Source: Methanomassiliicoccaceae archaeon COG_1
Lineage (GTDB): Archaea > Thermoplasmatota > Thermoplasmata > Methanomassiliicoccales > Methanomethylophilaceae
Reading direction: 5' to 3'
Assembly (NCBI GenBank): GCA_028561875.1
Contig: JAQQTI010000001.1
Location: 310,001 to 374,000, forward strand
DNA: 64,000 nucleotides
Part shown: one piece after another, positions 17,387 through 26,440 of the stretch
How the letters are laid out: each line of letters begins with the position of its first letter
How positions within the stretch are numbered: the first letter of the stretch is position 1
Translations under genes and position numbers: made by a program
Notes under the pieces: generated by a model
Told to the model about the DNA's origin: nothing
Database searches by the model: none
The model's input: the letters and a program-made list of their open reading frames with translations, nothing else

Positions 17387-18910
17387 ATGGTCGACGGAAA
17401 GGTCCTGGATGGGCTGAGCTACAACGAGAAGAAACTGCTATTGGCACTCGAGAAGCGCGGGGGGAGCGGGACGCCCGAAGACCTGATCTCCGGGGGGGAT
17501 TTCACGCTCGAGGTCGAGGTAATGGGCTCTGCGTCTTGGTTGCAGTCCAAGGGGCTGGCGGTTATATAGGAGAGGATTGAGAGGTTCTACGCTCTGTCCG
17601 ATCCGGCAGAATCCAGTAAGGGTCTGCCGGAGAGACGCGCTCTCGAGGCCATCGATGCCGCCGGCGGCAACATGGAGCTAGGCGACCTAGCCGCCGCGAT
17701 ACCTGGTGAGGACAATATCGCAGTGGGATGGCTGATGCGGAAGAGGCTAGCCGTCATGTCCGGCGGCGAGAGAGAGAAGTCCATGGCCCTCACCGACCTC
17801 GGACGGGAGGCGCTTTCCGCGCAGATGCCCGACGAGGCGCTCATCGCGAGGATGCTCGCCGGCCCGGTGTCCGAGGGGGAGTGCGACCCAAAGGTTGTCA
17901 AGGACCTCAAGGGACGCAAGGGCATGATTAAGGAGGTCGTCGTGACCGAGAGGACGATAACCCTCACCGCTGACGGCGTTGCCGCCGCGCGCTCCGGGAT
18001 AGTCCCGAAAGAGGAGGTTGCAGACGTCACCGACGAACTCGTGCAGAGCGGGAAGTGGAAGGAAGTGGAGTACCGGAGATACGATGTCAGCACCTTCGCC
18101 CCCGCCACCTACGCCGCGAAGAAGAACCCCCTCACCCGTCTCGGCAACGAGGTGCGCAGGCTGTTCACCGAGATGGGGTTCACCGAGATGTCGTCCGAGT
18201 ACGTCCAGCCTTGCTTCTGGAATATGGACGTGCTGTTCATTCCGCAGGATCATCCCGCTAGGGATATGCAGGACACGTTCTATCTAGAGAACCCGGCGAG
18301 GATCGTTTTGGACGACGACCTCGTTGCTACCGTCAGGGCAATCCAGGAGAGCGGCGGTGATACCGGCTCCACGGGATGGGGAGGCGAATGGTCCGAGGAG
18401 AAGGCATCCGCCGCCGTACTCCGCACGCATAGTACGGTGAGTAGCATCAAGTACATAGCCGCCCACCCCGACGCGCCACAGAAGGCGTTCTCCATCTCGC
18501 GCATTTTCAGAAAGGAGTCCATCGACGCCACCCATCTGCCCGAGTTCAGCCAGATTGAGGGCATAGTCATCGACGAGAACGCCAACCTGGACATGCTGGT
18601 CTCGCTCATCCGCGAGTTCTACGCCCGTATGGGGTTCGACCAGATCCGCGTCCGCCCAGCATACTTTCCGTACACCGAGCCCTCGCTCGAGCTCGAGGTG
18701 TTCTTCAATGGCAAGTGGATGGAGCTCGGTGGCGCGGGGATATTCCGGCCCGAGGTGCTGGCGCCTTTCGGGGTCAGGCATCCCGTGCTCGCTTGGGGGT
18801 TCGGTTTCGAAAGGCTTGCGATGCTAAAGTGGGGCATCACCGACATCCGCGATCTCTACTTCAGTGACACTGATTTGCTGAAGAGGAACAGGGTTTTCCG
18901 AGTCGGATGA
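17387..18910 (+). CDS. pheS: Phenylalanyl-tRNA synthetase alpha subunit with an in-frame TAG (candidate pyrrolysine)
   Basis: Read through one TAG (17567-17569, codon 61) the product is 507 residues, the normal archaeal PheS length. Before the TAG lies the N-terminal winged-helix part ending SWLQSKGLAVI; after it the same frame continues ERIERFYALSDPAES into the rest of the protein. The catalytic core is intact: motif 2 FRKESIDATHLPEFSQIEG and motif 3 GFGFERLAMLKWGITDIRDL. Starting at an internal ATG (17672) would delete about 95 residues of the tRNA-binding N-terminus. The TAG is best explained as a sense codon (pyrrolysine), otherwise as a point mutation or error. ATG 17375 is an alternative start. 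Confidence 0.88.
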
Positions 18911-20129
18911 GGTGCAGATTGTTTTTTCCCTTCCTGATATCATCTATCAGCTTATCTATTCCCCGCCGGCGGTACGGCGGTGCTAGGGGCCTCGCCAAGT
19001 CGAGGAAGAACAGCGCGCTCTTCGGATCCTTCATCGCGTACGCTATTCCTGCGCGGATCCGAAAGACCTCGTCGAGAAAGGAGAGGTCGTTGTTGGAGAT
19101 CATCTTTCTGCACGCCTCGTTGAGGCATCTTAGCGCGCTGTCGGGATCGTGGTCCGCCTCCATCGCCTTTGCCAGCACTATGGCGGCGAGAGGGTATTGC
19201 GTATTGCGGTTCACCAGCTCTGCGTTGGCAACGCAAAGGGGTATCATGCTCCTTTGCAGGTAAACCTGTGACAGCACAAGATTGCCGCGGATGTCGTTAA
19301 GGCCGATCAGCTTGTTGGCATATTCGACCGCGGTCTCCATCCGGAGTGACCCGTACGCGACCTCGGCCGCAATCCAGTAGATCTGCGCCGCATCTTCGGG
19401 CAGCGGCTCGAGTCCGGAAAGGGGCTCCAGCATTTTCCAATCGGCAGCGGCCATGATGGACCGTTCGTTATCGAGGACGATGCGGCACGCGTCAGCGTTC
19501 CTTCCCGATGCGACGTAGTGATGCAGGCACTCGCGGAGGTTTCCGCGGTCGCGCCACAGGTCTCCGGCCCAGCCGTGCCATTCACGCAACGCCGCCGGAT
19601 CGGCCATGGACAGGAAAGATTCGGCGGTCTTGCGCTTGATATCAAGGTTTCCCCGTTCGTCTGCAGGGATGAATATCCTCTGGCAGGCTGGGATGTCAAT
19701 GCGCGGAATTGGTATGCGCAGGACACACGCCTTCCCGACAGCGGTGATGTCTGCAGGCGACAGGTTATCGAGATTCTCAGCGCAGCTCACGAATCTATCG
19801 AGAGTCTCTGGTCCGACATCAAAGTCCTCCACCCTTCCTGCGAGAATCACGGCCCTCGTGTAGCCTTTGCTCGTTAGACAGTACGTATACCTTTTGCTGC
19901 GGCTGCCCTTTACATGAGCCTTCTGCCTTGTTACGGTTCCCATCTCACCCATTTCCTTGAGGCCCATGGAAGCGTGCGCGCGGGTTATGCCCACCGCTCC
20001 CGCGATTCCGTCCTGCGTCAGAGCGAACGGAGCGCTATAACCGACCTCGGGGCCCTCACTCGGGTACTTTAGCAGATGCAGAAGAATGCGCTCCTTCACC
20101 GATAAAGTCTGAACGGGGATGTCGTTCAT
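18861..20129 (-). CDS. Winged-helix regulator with C-terminal TPR-like repeats
   Basis: 422 residues. The N-terminal 90 residues form a winged helix (SVKERILLHLLKY, then LTQDGIAGAVGITRAHASMG and KRYTYCLTSKGYTRA). The remainder is helical and TPR-like (AAQIYWIAAEVAYGSLRMET; DSALRCLNEACRKM; DPKSALFFLDLARPL). Such HTH-TPR proteins probably sense a ligand or partner through the repeats; the target here is unknown. It is divergent from dtdA across a palindrome, and its 3' end overlaps pheS by 50 bases antisense. Confidence 0.75.
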   Translation of the reverse strand: MNDIPVQTLSVKERILLHLLKYPSEGPEVGYSAPFALTQDGIAGAVGITRAHASMGLKEMGEMGTVTRQKAHVKGSRSKRYTYCLTSKGYTRAVILAGRVEDFDVGPETLDRFVSCAENLDNLSPADITAVGKACVLRIPIPRIDIPACQRIFIPADERGNLDIKRKTAESFLSMADPAALREWHGWAGDLWRDRGNLRECLHHYVASGRNADACRIVLDNERSIMAAADWKMLEPLSGLEPLPEDAAQIYWIAAEVAYGSLRMETAVEYANKLIGLNDIRGNLVLSQVYLQRSMIPLCVANAELVNRNTQYPLAAIVLAKAMEADHDPDSALRCLNEACRKMISNNDLSFLDEVFRIRAGIAYAMKDPKSALFFLDLARPLAPPYRRRGIDKLIDDIRKGKNNLHLIRLGKPCSSSANQCH

Positions 20130-20150
20130 GGTCTATGCTTTGCACTTCGG

Positions 20151-20185
20151 TACATAATAAGGGTGTACACTACTTGTAGTGGTAC
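20151..20185. promoter_or_regulatory. Divergent promoter with inverted-repeat operator candidate
   Basis: TACATAATAA (20151-20160) can serve as TATA box for both directions. Just downstream toward dtdA lies CACTAC-TT-GTAGTG (20168-20181), a perfect 6-bp inverted repeat extended by imperfect GTA/GGTAC flanks (20165-20185). Its place between TATA box and expected start is typical of an archaeal repressor site. The adjacent wHTH-TPR gene is the obvious candidate regulator, by inference only. Confidence 0.5.
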
Positions 20186-20204
20186 ATTGTTGTCAATACA
20201 AGAA

Positions 20205-21044
20205 ATGAAAAGGCTGATCGTTAGATGCGGATTGGATGTTGCTTCGCGCAACATTTGCGATGCGATATTGGCCGCGGGAGATTGGTCTGATTTGGAAGAT
20301 GCGGGTGGGATGCATGCCCGGCGTCGCGGCGACGACCTGATGGTCGATATATCTGTTTTGCACATCCGGTATGACGGGATCGATGAGGCGGTGAAAAAGC
20401 TATTCGGATTCGAGCCAGACCTTGTGATTTTTCCTTCCGAGCATACCTCTTCGAGCGGTATGCCCGCTCTCACCGTACATACCCTCGGGAATTTCCATGA
20501 GGCCGACATCGGCGGTAGGCCTGGCACCCTTGTTCCCGCGCCCGCAGCGGAAGTCAGCGACGCTCTTCGCGACATAAATCACATCAACACTCTGGATGAT
20601 TTCAAAGTCTGTTTTGAGGCGACCCACCACGGCCCCTACCTGCGCACTCCTGCCTTCTTCATAGAGATCGGCAGCGACGATCGCCATTGGGGGGACCATC
20701 GTGCCGGAGAGACCCTGGCTCAGGTGATATGCAAGGGTTCTAGAGGTAACGGGTTTCCGACGATGATCGGCATCGGCGGTGGGCATTACTGCCCTCGCTT
20801 CACGGAGCTGGCACTGACGGCGGATGTCAATTTCGGCAGCATCCTGCCCAATTATCAGCTCGAGGGGCGTTCCGATGAGGACGTCGCACGCATGATAGGG
20901 GCCGCGATGGATGCATCCTCGAGTTCTGTGGGGTTCATACATAGAAAATCGATGAGCGGGACCGAGGCGGCGCGCCTCCGCCGGATTGCCGAAAGCCTTG
21001 GTTGCGGAATCCTCGCGAAAGACTCCGAACTCGCCGGGCTCTGA
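20205..21044 (+). CDS. dtdA: D-aminoacyl-tRNA deacylase, archaeal type
   Basis: 279 residues. DtdA hydrolyses D-aminoacyl-tRNAs, recycling tRNA and protecting translation. FEATHHGPYLRTPAFFIEIGS in two pieces and the zinc-site-like GIGGGHYCPRFTELAL are signatures of the archaeal/plant family. ATG 20205 gives the usual N-terminus; an in-frame GTG at 20163 would lie in the promoter. The 3' end overlaps pyrH antisense by about 110 bases. Confidence 0.9.
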   Translation: MKRLIVRCGLDVASRNICDAILAAGDWSDLEDAGGMHARRRGDDLMVDISVLHIRYDGIDEAVKKLFGFEPDLVIFPSEHTSSSGMPALTVHTLGNFHEADIGGRPGTLVPAPAAEVSDALRDINHINTLDDFKVCFEATHHGPYLRTPAFFIEIGSDDRHWGDHRAGETLAQVICKGSRGNGFPTMIGIGGGHYCPRFTELALTADVNFGSILPNYQLEGRSDEDVARMIGAAMDASSSSVGFIHRKSMSGTEAARLRRIAESLGCGILAKDSELAGL

Positions 21045-21720
21045 CATACGTGCCCGAGAAGGGCCTTCCGAGGACCGCCTTCTCCAGCTCCTCGAGGTTC
21101 CTGCCGTCGACAATCTGGATGTCTATGCCCTCCCTTTCGGCGATTTCCACGCCGAGGGGATCGAATACACTGGACTTCCCGGCGCAGTGGTCCTTGTAGA
21201 CCAGATTCCCGAGCTCTCCTATGGTCAGGTCGGTGTAGCGCTCCGCATCGAGGTTCTCGCGCGGGTCCTCAGAGTACACCGCGTCCACGGAGGTGGCGTT
21301 CACCAGGCGGGACGCGCCCATGTCGCGGGCCAGCATTGCGGCTACGGCGTCGGTGGTGTGCCCGGGTTCGGTACCGCCCATGACGACTATCGGCACTTCC
21401 TTCGCCCTATCCGCGGCCGTCTTCGTGTCGGAAGGAATGTCCCGGGAGGACTTCCCCCCCAGTGCTATCGCCAGGAGCCGGGCGTTGAGGCGGGTGGCTC
21501 CGATGCCCATGACATCCAGGTCGTACTCCGAGCCGCCGAGCGCCCTGCCCGTGGTGGTGTAGTATCTGGCGATTTTACCGCCGCCGCAGACAACGGCAAC
21601 GCCCACTTCCTCCGAGGTCCTGTCGAGCATGCTCGCGAGCCTCCCGATGTAATCCGCGTCGTCCCGGCCGGGGATGAGGATGGAGCCGCCTATGGAAATA
21701 ACTACAGTCTCGCGGGCCAT
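20935..21720 (-). CDS. pyrH: UMP kinase, archaeal type, with C-terminal extension
   Basis: 261 residues; phosphorylates UMP to UDP. The amino-acid-kinase fold shows VVISIGGSIL at the N-terminus, VAVVCGGGKIARYY, GATRLNARLLAIALGG and VNATSVDAVYSEDPRE. The family normally ends about where GRPFSGTYV falls; here about 35 Arg/Ser-rich residues follow, lying antisense over dtdA. I chose ATG 21720 because upstream in-frame codons lie across the prf1 start. Confidence 0.9.
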   Translation of the reverse strand: MARETVVISIGGSILIPGRDDADYIGRLASMLDRTSEEVGVAVVCGGGKIARYYTTTGRALGGSEYDLDVMGIGATRLNARLLAIALGGKSSRDIPSDTKTAADRAKEVPIVVMGGTEPGHTTDAVAAMLARDMGASRLVNATSVDAVYSEDPRENLDAERYTDLTIGELGNLVYKDHCAGKSSVFDPLGVEIAEREGIDIQIVDGRNLEELEKAVLGRPFSGTYVRARRVRSLSRGFRNQGFRQSGGGAPPRSRSSIFYV

Positions 21721-21779
21721 GGCTAATATTTTATAGGGATGCGGGTTAGGGATAAAACCGTATTGCTGAAGGTCATGAC

Positions 21780-23015
21780 ATGGCAAGCGATAATTCTACA
21801 GACAGGGCTCGCTACGATTTCAAGAGGTCGATGGAAGAGTTAAGGGGCTATCGAGGAAGAGGCACCGAGCTAATCTCGGTGTACGTCCCGTACGGGAAGC
21901 CGATATCCGACGTCGCGGCCTACCTCCGCGACGAATCCGGGCAGGCTTCCAATATCAAGTCCAAGACCACGATGAAGAACGTCACAAGCGCCATCGATTC
22001 CATCATGGCGCGCCTGAAGACGTTCAGCAAGGTTCCCGAGAGCGGGGTCGTGATATTCTGCGGGGAGGTCCCCCGCGCCGGCGACCAGACCAAGATGGTA
22101 CAGTACCTCATACAGCCACCCGAGCCGATTACCGCGTTCCTCTACCGGTGCGACTCCACCTTTTTCACCGAACCGCTCGATGCGATGCTCGTCGACAAAA
22201 GGTATTACGGCCTGATCACCATCGATAGGAAGGAGGCGACCATAGGCATGCTCGCCGGGTCGAGGATCAAGGTGCTGAAGCACTACGACTCACTCGTCCC
22301 CTCGAAGCACCACCAGGGGGGGCAGTCGTCTGTCCGTTTCGAGAGGCTCATCGAAATCGCTGCCCACGAGTTCTTCAAGAAGGTGGCCGACGGGTGCACC
22401 ACCTGCTTCCTGGACGGCATCATGGACATGGAGGGCATCATAGTGGGCGGTCCCGGCATGACGAAGGACTTCTTCATCAACGAGGACTACCTCCATCACG
22501 AGCTCATGAAGAAGGTCGTGAAGCCGTTCTTCGATACCTCCTACACCGACGAGTACGGGCTGAAGGAGCTGGTCGATGCGGCGCAGAAGACCATCGTCGA
22601 CATGCAGATCACCGTGGAGAAGGAATGGATGCATAGGCTGTTCGCCGAGATCAGGAAGGCCGACGGCGGCCTCTCCGCCTACGGGGAGGACCAGGTCAGG
22701 AGGTTCGCCGCCCAGGGCGCGGTGGACGTCTTCCTCGTCTCCTCCGCACTCGAAAAGTACCGCATCAAGGCAAGGTGCCCCGGAGGGCACGAGTTCGAGG
22801 GGACGGTGTCAGACCCAGAGGAGGACATCACATGTCCAGAGTGCGGGCAGTCCGGGAAAGCCGTCGACTCCAAGGACCTGGTCGACGACTTCTTCGAGAT
22901 GTCCGACGCCTACGGTTCGAGGGTGCAACTCATCTCCGGCGACTCGGAGGAGGGCGACATGCTCCTCAAGGCGTTCGGCGGGATAGCGGCGCTGCTTAGG
23001 TACAGGCCGGAGTGA
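21780..23015 (+). CDS. prf1: Peptide chain release factor aRF1
   Basis: 411 residues. aRF1 recognises stop codons and releases nascent chains. Stop-recognition motifs NIKS (58-61, within QASNIKSKTT) and a YxCxxxF-type YRCDSTF are present, as is the catalytic GGQ in HHQGGQSSVRFERL. A C-terminal zinc-ribbon (CPGGHEF, CPECGQSG) completes the family layout. Relevant here because the organism seems to read some TAG codons; the motifs look like those of ordinary archaeal aRF1. A TTTTATAG box near 21728 is the likely promoter. Confidence 0.95.
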   Translation: MASDNSTDRARYDFKRSMEELRGYRGRGTELISVYVPYGKPISDVAAYLRDESGQASNIKSKTTMKNVTSAIDSIMARLKTFSKVPESGVVIFCGEVPRAGDQTKMVQYLIQPPEPITAFLYRCDSTFFTEPLDAMLVDKRYYGLITIDRKEATIGMLAGSRIKVLKHYDSLVPSKHHQGGQSSVRFERLIEIAAHEFFKKVADGCTTCFLDGIMDMEGIIVGGPGMTKDFFINEDYLHHELMKKVVKPFFDTSYTDEYGLKELVDAAQKTIVDMQITVEKEWMHRLFAEIRKADGGLSAYGEDQVRRFAAQGAVDVFLVSSALEKYRIKARCPGGHEFEGTVSDPEEDITCPECGQSGKAVDSKDLVDDFFEMSDAYGSRVQLISGDSEEGDMLLKAFGGIAALLRYRPE

Positions 23016-23019
23016 TGTC

Positions 23020-24762
23020 ATGAGGGTTCAGAAAGAGTTCGAGAGGCAGTGCGTCGACGCCGTCAGTAGGGCGGTTTCCGAGATGGGGGTCGACCCCGGG
23101 GACCTCCCCGTGGAGGTCCCTGACGGAGCAGACCTCGCCATACCGTGCTTCGTTCTGGCGAAGCCGCTTGGGATGTCGCCGGTGAGGATAGCCGAGGAAA
23201 TCGCCAGGAGGATATCCGTCCCTTCCGGCCTGATCTCCGGCCTGACGCCGCTAAACGGCTACCTCAACTTCACGGTGGACAGCGCAGCCATCGTCGCAGA
23301 CGTGCTCGGGGAGGTCACGCGGAGGGGCGCGGACTTCGGCAAGTCCTCCGCCACAGGGTTAAGGATGAACGTGGAGCACACCTCCACAAACCCCACCGGC
23401 CCCGTGCACGTTGGCAGGGCCAGGAACCCCATCATCGGGGACACCCTCGCCCGCTGCCTGAGGATGCGCGGTCATGATGTTACCACCGAGTACTACATCA
23501 ACGACGTGGGTAAGCAGGTCGTGACCATGACCTGGGGGGCGAAGAACGTCTCAGAGTCGGAGGCCGAAGCGGAGCGGGAACAGTCCGAGAACCCCGATTA
23601 CCGGGAGAAGGTCGACCACCGGCTAGTCTACAACTATCGCGTCGCTACCAAGAGGATCCACGGCAACGCCTCCCTTGAGGGGGAGATAGCCGAGATGGTC
23701 CGCAGGTACGAAGCGGGCGACGAGGAGACCAGGCGCGCCGTGAAGCAGGTTGCTGAGGCCATGCTCGGCGGCATAAACGAGTCTCTGGCCCTCATCAACG
23801 TGAGGATTGACCGTTACACCTGGGAGTCGGACTTCATTCTCAACGGTGCCACGAAGGCGATTGTGGATAGACTGAAGGGCACCAGGTACTCCCGGCGGTC
23901 CGAGGACGGTGCTTGGTATCTCGATCTCAAGGGCTTCGGGATCCACGGCAAGAACACCGACTTCACCTTCATCCGTTCGGACGGTACCACCCTCTACACC
24001 ACGAGAGACCTGGCTTACCATGAGGACAAGTTCTCCCGCTCCGACCGTGTCATAGACGTGCTCGGCGAGGATCAGAAACTGGGTTCCAAGCAGCTCTGCT
24101 GTGCATTGGAGATCCTCGGTGAGGAGAAGAGGCCAGAGCCGCTGTTCTACGCTTTCGTCTCCCTCCCCGAGGGGAAGATGTCCACCAGAATGGGGACCGT
24201 TGTGTACCTCGACGACCTGGTCGACGAGTCCGTCGCCCGCGCCTATGAGGAGATTAGAAAGCGCCGCGCCGACATCCCCGAGGGAAGGATGAGGGAGATC
24301 GCCCGCGTAGTCGGTGCCGGGGCGGTGAGGTACAACATCGTTCGCGTGCACGCCGACAAGCAGATAGTCTTCCGGTGGGAGGACGCCCTTAACTTCGACG
24401 GCAACAGCGGTCCGTATCTGCAGTACACGTACGCGAGAGCGTGCAGCATCATCCGCAAGGCGGGGGAGTTCGAGCGCGACATCGATGCCGCCAAGCTCTC
24501 CGACGAATACGAGGTGAAGCTCGCCAAGGCGCTCGCGAAGTTCGAGGCGGTGCTTGCCGACATCGACGTCACCAAGAGGGTTAACATCCTGCCGGCATAC
24601 GGCCACGAGGTCGCCGCCGCCTTCAACCAGTTCTATGCCGAGGTCCCGGTGCTCCAGGCCTCTGCGGAGCGCGAGGCGAGGCTCACCCTCGTCGAATGTG
24701 CGAGAACGGTCCTGGGGAACGTGTTGGGATGCCTCGGTATGGAAGCGCCCGAGGAGATGTGA
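23020..24762 (+). CDS. argS: Arginyl-tRNA synthetase
   Basis: 580 residues. The class I HIGH motif reads HVGRARN within NPTGPVHVGRARNPIIGDT, and the KMSKS-equivalent is EGKMSTRMGTVVYLDDLV. The ArgRS N-terminal additional domain (first 90 residues) and the C-terminal anticodon-binding all-helical domain are both present. It follows prf1 by four bases and precedes a GNAT gene by four bases, forming one operon. Confidence 0.96.
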   Translation: MRVQKEFERQCVDAVSRAVSEMGVDPGDLPVEVPDGADLAIPCFVLAKPLGMSPVRIAEEIARRISVPSGLISGLTPLNGYLNFTVDSAAIVADVLGEVTRRGADFGKSSATGLRMNVEHTSTNPTGPVHVGRARNPIIGDTLARCLRMRGHDVTTEYYINDVGKQVVTMTWGAKNVSESEAEAEREQSENPDYREKVDHRLVYNYRVATKRIHGNASLEGEIAEMVRRYEAGDEETRRAVKQVAEAMLGGINESLALINVRIDRYTWESDFILNGATKAIVDRLKGTRYSRRSEDGAWYLDLKGFGIHGKNTDFTFIRSDGTTLYTTRDLAYHEDKFSRSDRVIDVLGEDQKLGSKQLCCALEILGEEKRPEPLFYAFVSLPEGKMSTRMGTVVYLDDLVDESVARAYEEIRKRRADIPEGRMREIARVVGAGAVRYNIVRVHADKQIVFRWEDALNFDGNSGPYLQYTYARACSIIRKAGEFERDIDAAKLSDEYEVKLAKALAKFEAVLADIDVTKRVNILPAYGHEVAAAFNQFYAEVPVLQASAEREARLTLVECARTVLGNVLGCLGMEAPEEM

Positions 24763-24766
24763 GGGC

Positions 24767-25264
24767 ATGGACTTCCGCCTCATGAAGCTCAAGGACATGA
24801 AGAAGGTCCGCGAGCTCGAACTCTCTTGCATCCGCGAGTACTTCGCGGAGGCCATCGAGAACAAGTGGGAGAGTCTTCCGCAGGAGTGGAAGGACAACCT
24901 CGGCGCGAGCAGCAGCAAGCATTTTGGCCCATACCTCGAAAGCGGGCTGAGTTTCGTCGCCGAGGAGGACGGGGAGGTCTACGGTTTCATCTTCGCGCAG
25001 ATGCTACACCATATCGCGGACTGCGACAGCCTGGTGTGGATTGAGAACATGGGGGTCGATCCCATGGTGCGCAGGAACGAGATAGGGTATCGCCTCCTTC
25101 GCGAGACGCTCCGCGCAGGGAGGGCCCGGGGGGCCGACGTGGCGCACAGCACGATACAGGCAGACAACGCGCCCTCGGTCATGCTGCACAAGAAGATCGG
25201 GTTCTTCATAGACCGCCGCAGCGTGGCGCTGATCGATCTGAAGGATCCGAAGCTTGAGATCTGA
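24767..25264 (+). CDS. GNAT-family N-acetyltransferase
   Basis: 165 residues. Shows the GNAT core: an acceptor half with SGLSFVAEEDGEVYGFIFAQ, the acetyl-CoA-binding beta4-alpha3 region (VWIENMGVDPMVRRNEIGYR) and a C-terminal half (IQADNAPSVMLHKKIGFFID). The substrate is not deducible. ATG 24767 follows GAGGGC shortly after the argS stop, implying co-transcription. Confidence 0.85.
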   Translation: MDFRLMKLKDMKKVRELELSCIREYFAEAIENKWESLPQEWKDNLGASSSKHFGPYLESGLSFVAEEDGEVYGFIFAQMLHHIADCDSLVWIENMGVDPMVRRNEIGYRLLRETLRAGRARGADVAHSTIQADNAPSVMLHKKIGFFIDRRSVALIDLKDPKLEI

Positions 25265-25301
25265 ATAATCGAAGGGTCTGTTAAGGGGGTCTCGGAGCGT
25301 T

Positions 25302-25559
25302 TCACTCCCTCTCTTCGATGCTCGCCTTGGCCCTGTTGGAGGCCCAGGTGATGATCATGGTGGCGGCCACTGCGAGGATGGTCACGAGGAGGGCGTAGAC
25401 GAAGAGGCCGAAAAGGTCGTCCTCGCTGCCGAAGATGGCGGCGACGGCCTGTTTTATGGTCTCGTTCCACGCAAGCGCCGCGACGAGCCCGAACGCCGAG
25501 ATGATAAGGGCGGACAGGCTCTCCAGGAATTGGAGTCTGAAGGACTTCGCTCTTGCCAT
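25302..25559 (-). CDS. Small two-span membrane protein (DUF5654-like)
   Basis: 85 residues with two hydrophobic spans (about 12-32 and 52-72) and a basic N-terminus MARAKSFRLQFLESLSALII. The pattern AFGLVAALAWNETIK followed by a short loop and GLFVYALLVTILAVAAT resembles DUF5654, a small archaeal membrane family of unknown function. A TATATA-type element near 25580 suggests a leaderless transcript. Confidence 0.65.
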   Translation of the reverse strand: MARAKSFRLQFLESLSALIISAFGLVAALAWNETIKQAVAAIFGSEDDLFGLFVYALLVTILAVAATMIITWASNRAKASIEERE

Positions 25560-25627
25560 GGGGAGTCGACCGTTTTCAATCTATATAACATTTGACGGTT
25601 TCACCGGGGCCGCCCCGGGGCGGCGGT

Positions 25628-26440
25628 TTATTGCCTGCGCGAGCTCTTGTACTTGATTTTCTTAGGTTCGGAGGGCTTCTCCTCCGTCTTCGCCTCGCGG
25701 GTCTTGGCGGACTTCTCCGTCTTCTTCTGCTCCTCGAGTTCGGTGAACGACACCTTCTTCCCCTCGGATTTCTCCTCTGTTGCGCCGGGCATCTTCGAAT
25801 CGTCAGTTCTCCTCTCAGGGGCGGAGCCCGCAGAGTACTTCCTCCTCGCGGTGGAGGGGGGCTTCCCCCCCGTCTTTGCGGGCTCACCGGCCCTCTTCTG
25901 CTCCTCGAGTTCGGTGAACGACACCTTCTTCGTGGTGTCTTTCGGCTTGCTCCTTATGTACATGTATACGCCGGCGACCACAATGATGGCGAGGACTACG
26001 ATCACTAGGTAGGTGGTGGTGCTGGACCATAGGGACTCGTCGACCACGACACGGACGCTGATGGCATTGGTGCCGGTGGCGAACACGTCCGAGGGAGTGC
26101 CGGTGACGATGATGTCGTGCCTGCCGGGGGACAGCTTGAGCTTGAAATCCACGGTGTAGCCGTCAGCGGTGTAGGTCTCCGCGGGGATGGTGAACTCCTG
26201 CGCGTCGCCAACCTGCTTGCCGTTTTCGGCGGCGATAAGGGTGATATTCACGTCGGACGCGTCGTTGTTGGTGACGGCGATCTCGATGGTCCCGACCCTC
26301 CCTTCCTTGAATCCGTGGACAGAGACGTCGCTGCCCATGCCCACGATCGCGTCCGAGTCGTCAGAATCGCATACTACGGCGAGCGCCGCCAGTGTGAACG
26401 CCGCCGCTGCGAATACGGCAAGGAACTTCTCCGCGTTCAA
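25628..26440 (-). CDS. Exported/membrane-anchored beta-domain protein with duplicated cytoplasmic motif
   Basis: 270 residues from TTG 26440, which overlaps the purP stop (TTGA) and has GAGGTGGTC upstream. An N-terminal signal (FLAVFAAAAFTLAALAVV) is followed by an extracellular beta-rich domain of CARDB/FixG-like type (GTIEIAVTNNDASDVNITLI). One membrane span (TYLVIVVLAIIVVAGVYMYI) leads to a charged tail holding two exact copies of KKVSFTELEEQK. Function unknown; the duplicated motif may bind a partner. Confidence 0.7.
   Translation of the reverse strand: MNAEKFLAVFAAAAFTLAALAVVCDSDDSDAIVGMGSDVSVHGFKEGRVGTIEIAVTNNDASDVNITLIAAENGKQVGDAQEFTIPAETYTADGYTVDFKLKLSPGRHDIIVTGTPSDVFATGTNAISVRVVVDESLWSSTTTYLVIVVLAIIVVAGVYMYIRSKPKDTTKKVSFTELEEQKRAGEPAKTGGKPPSTARRKYSAGSAPERRTDDSKMPGATEEKSEGKKVSFTELEEQKKTEKSAKTREAKTEEKPSEPKKIKYKSSRRQ

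Noticed and set aside
23623-24918. 431-codon minus-strand frame over argS
   Set aside because: Mirror frame of argS; no domain, and argS has both synthetase motifs.
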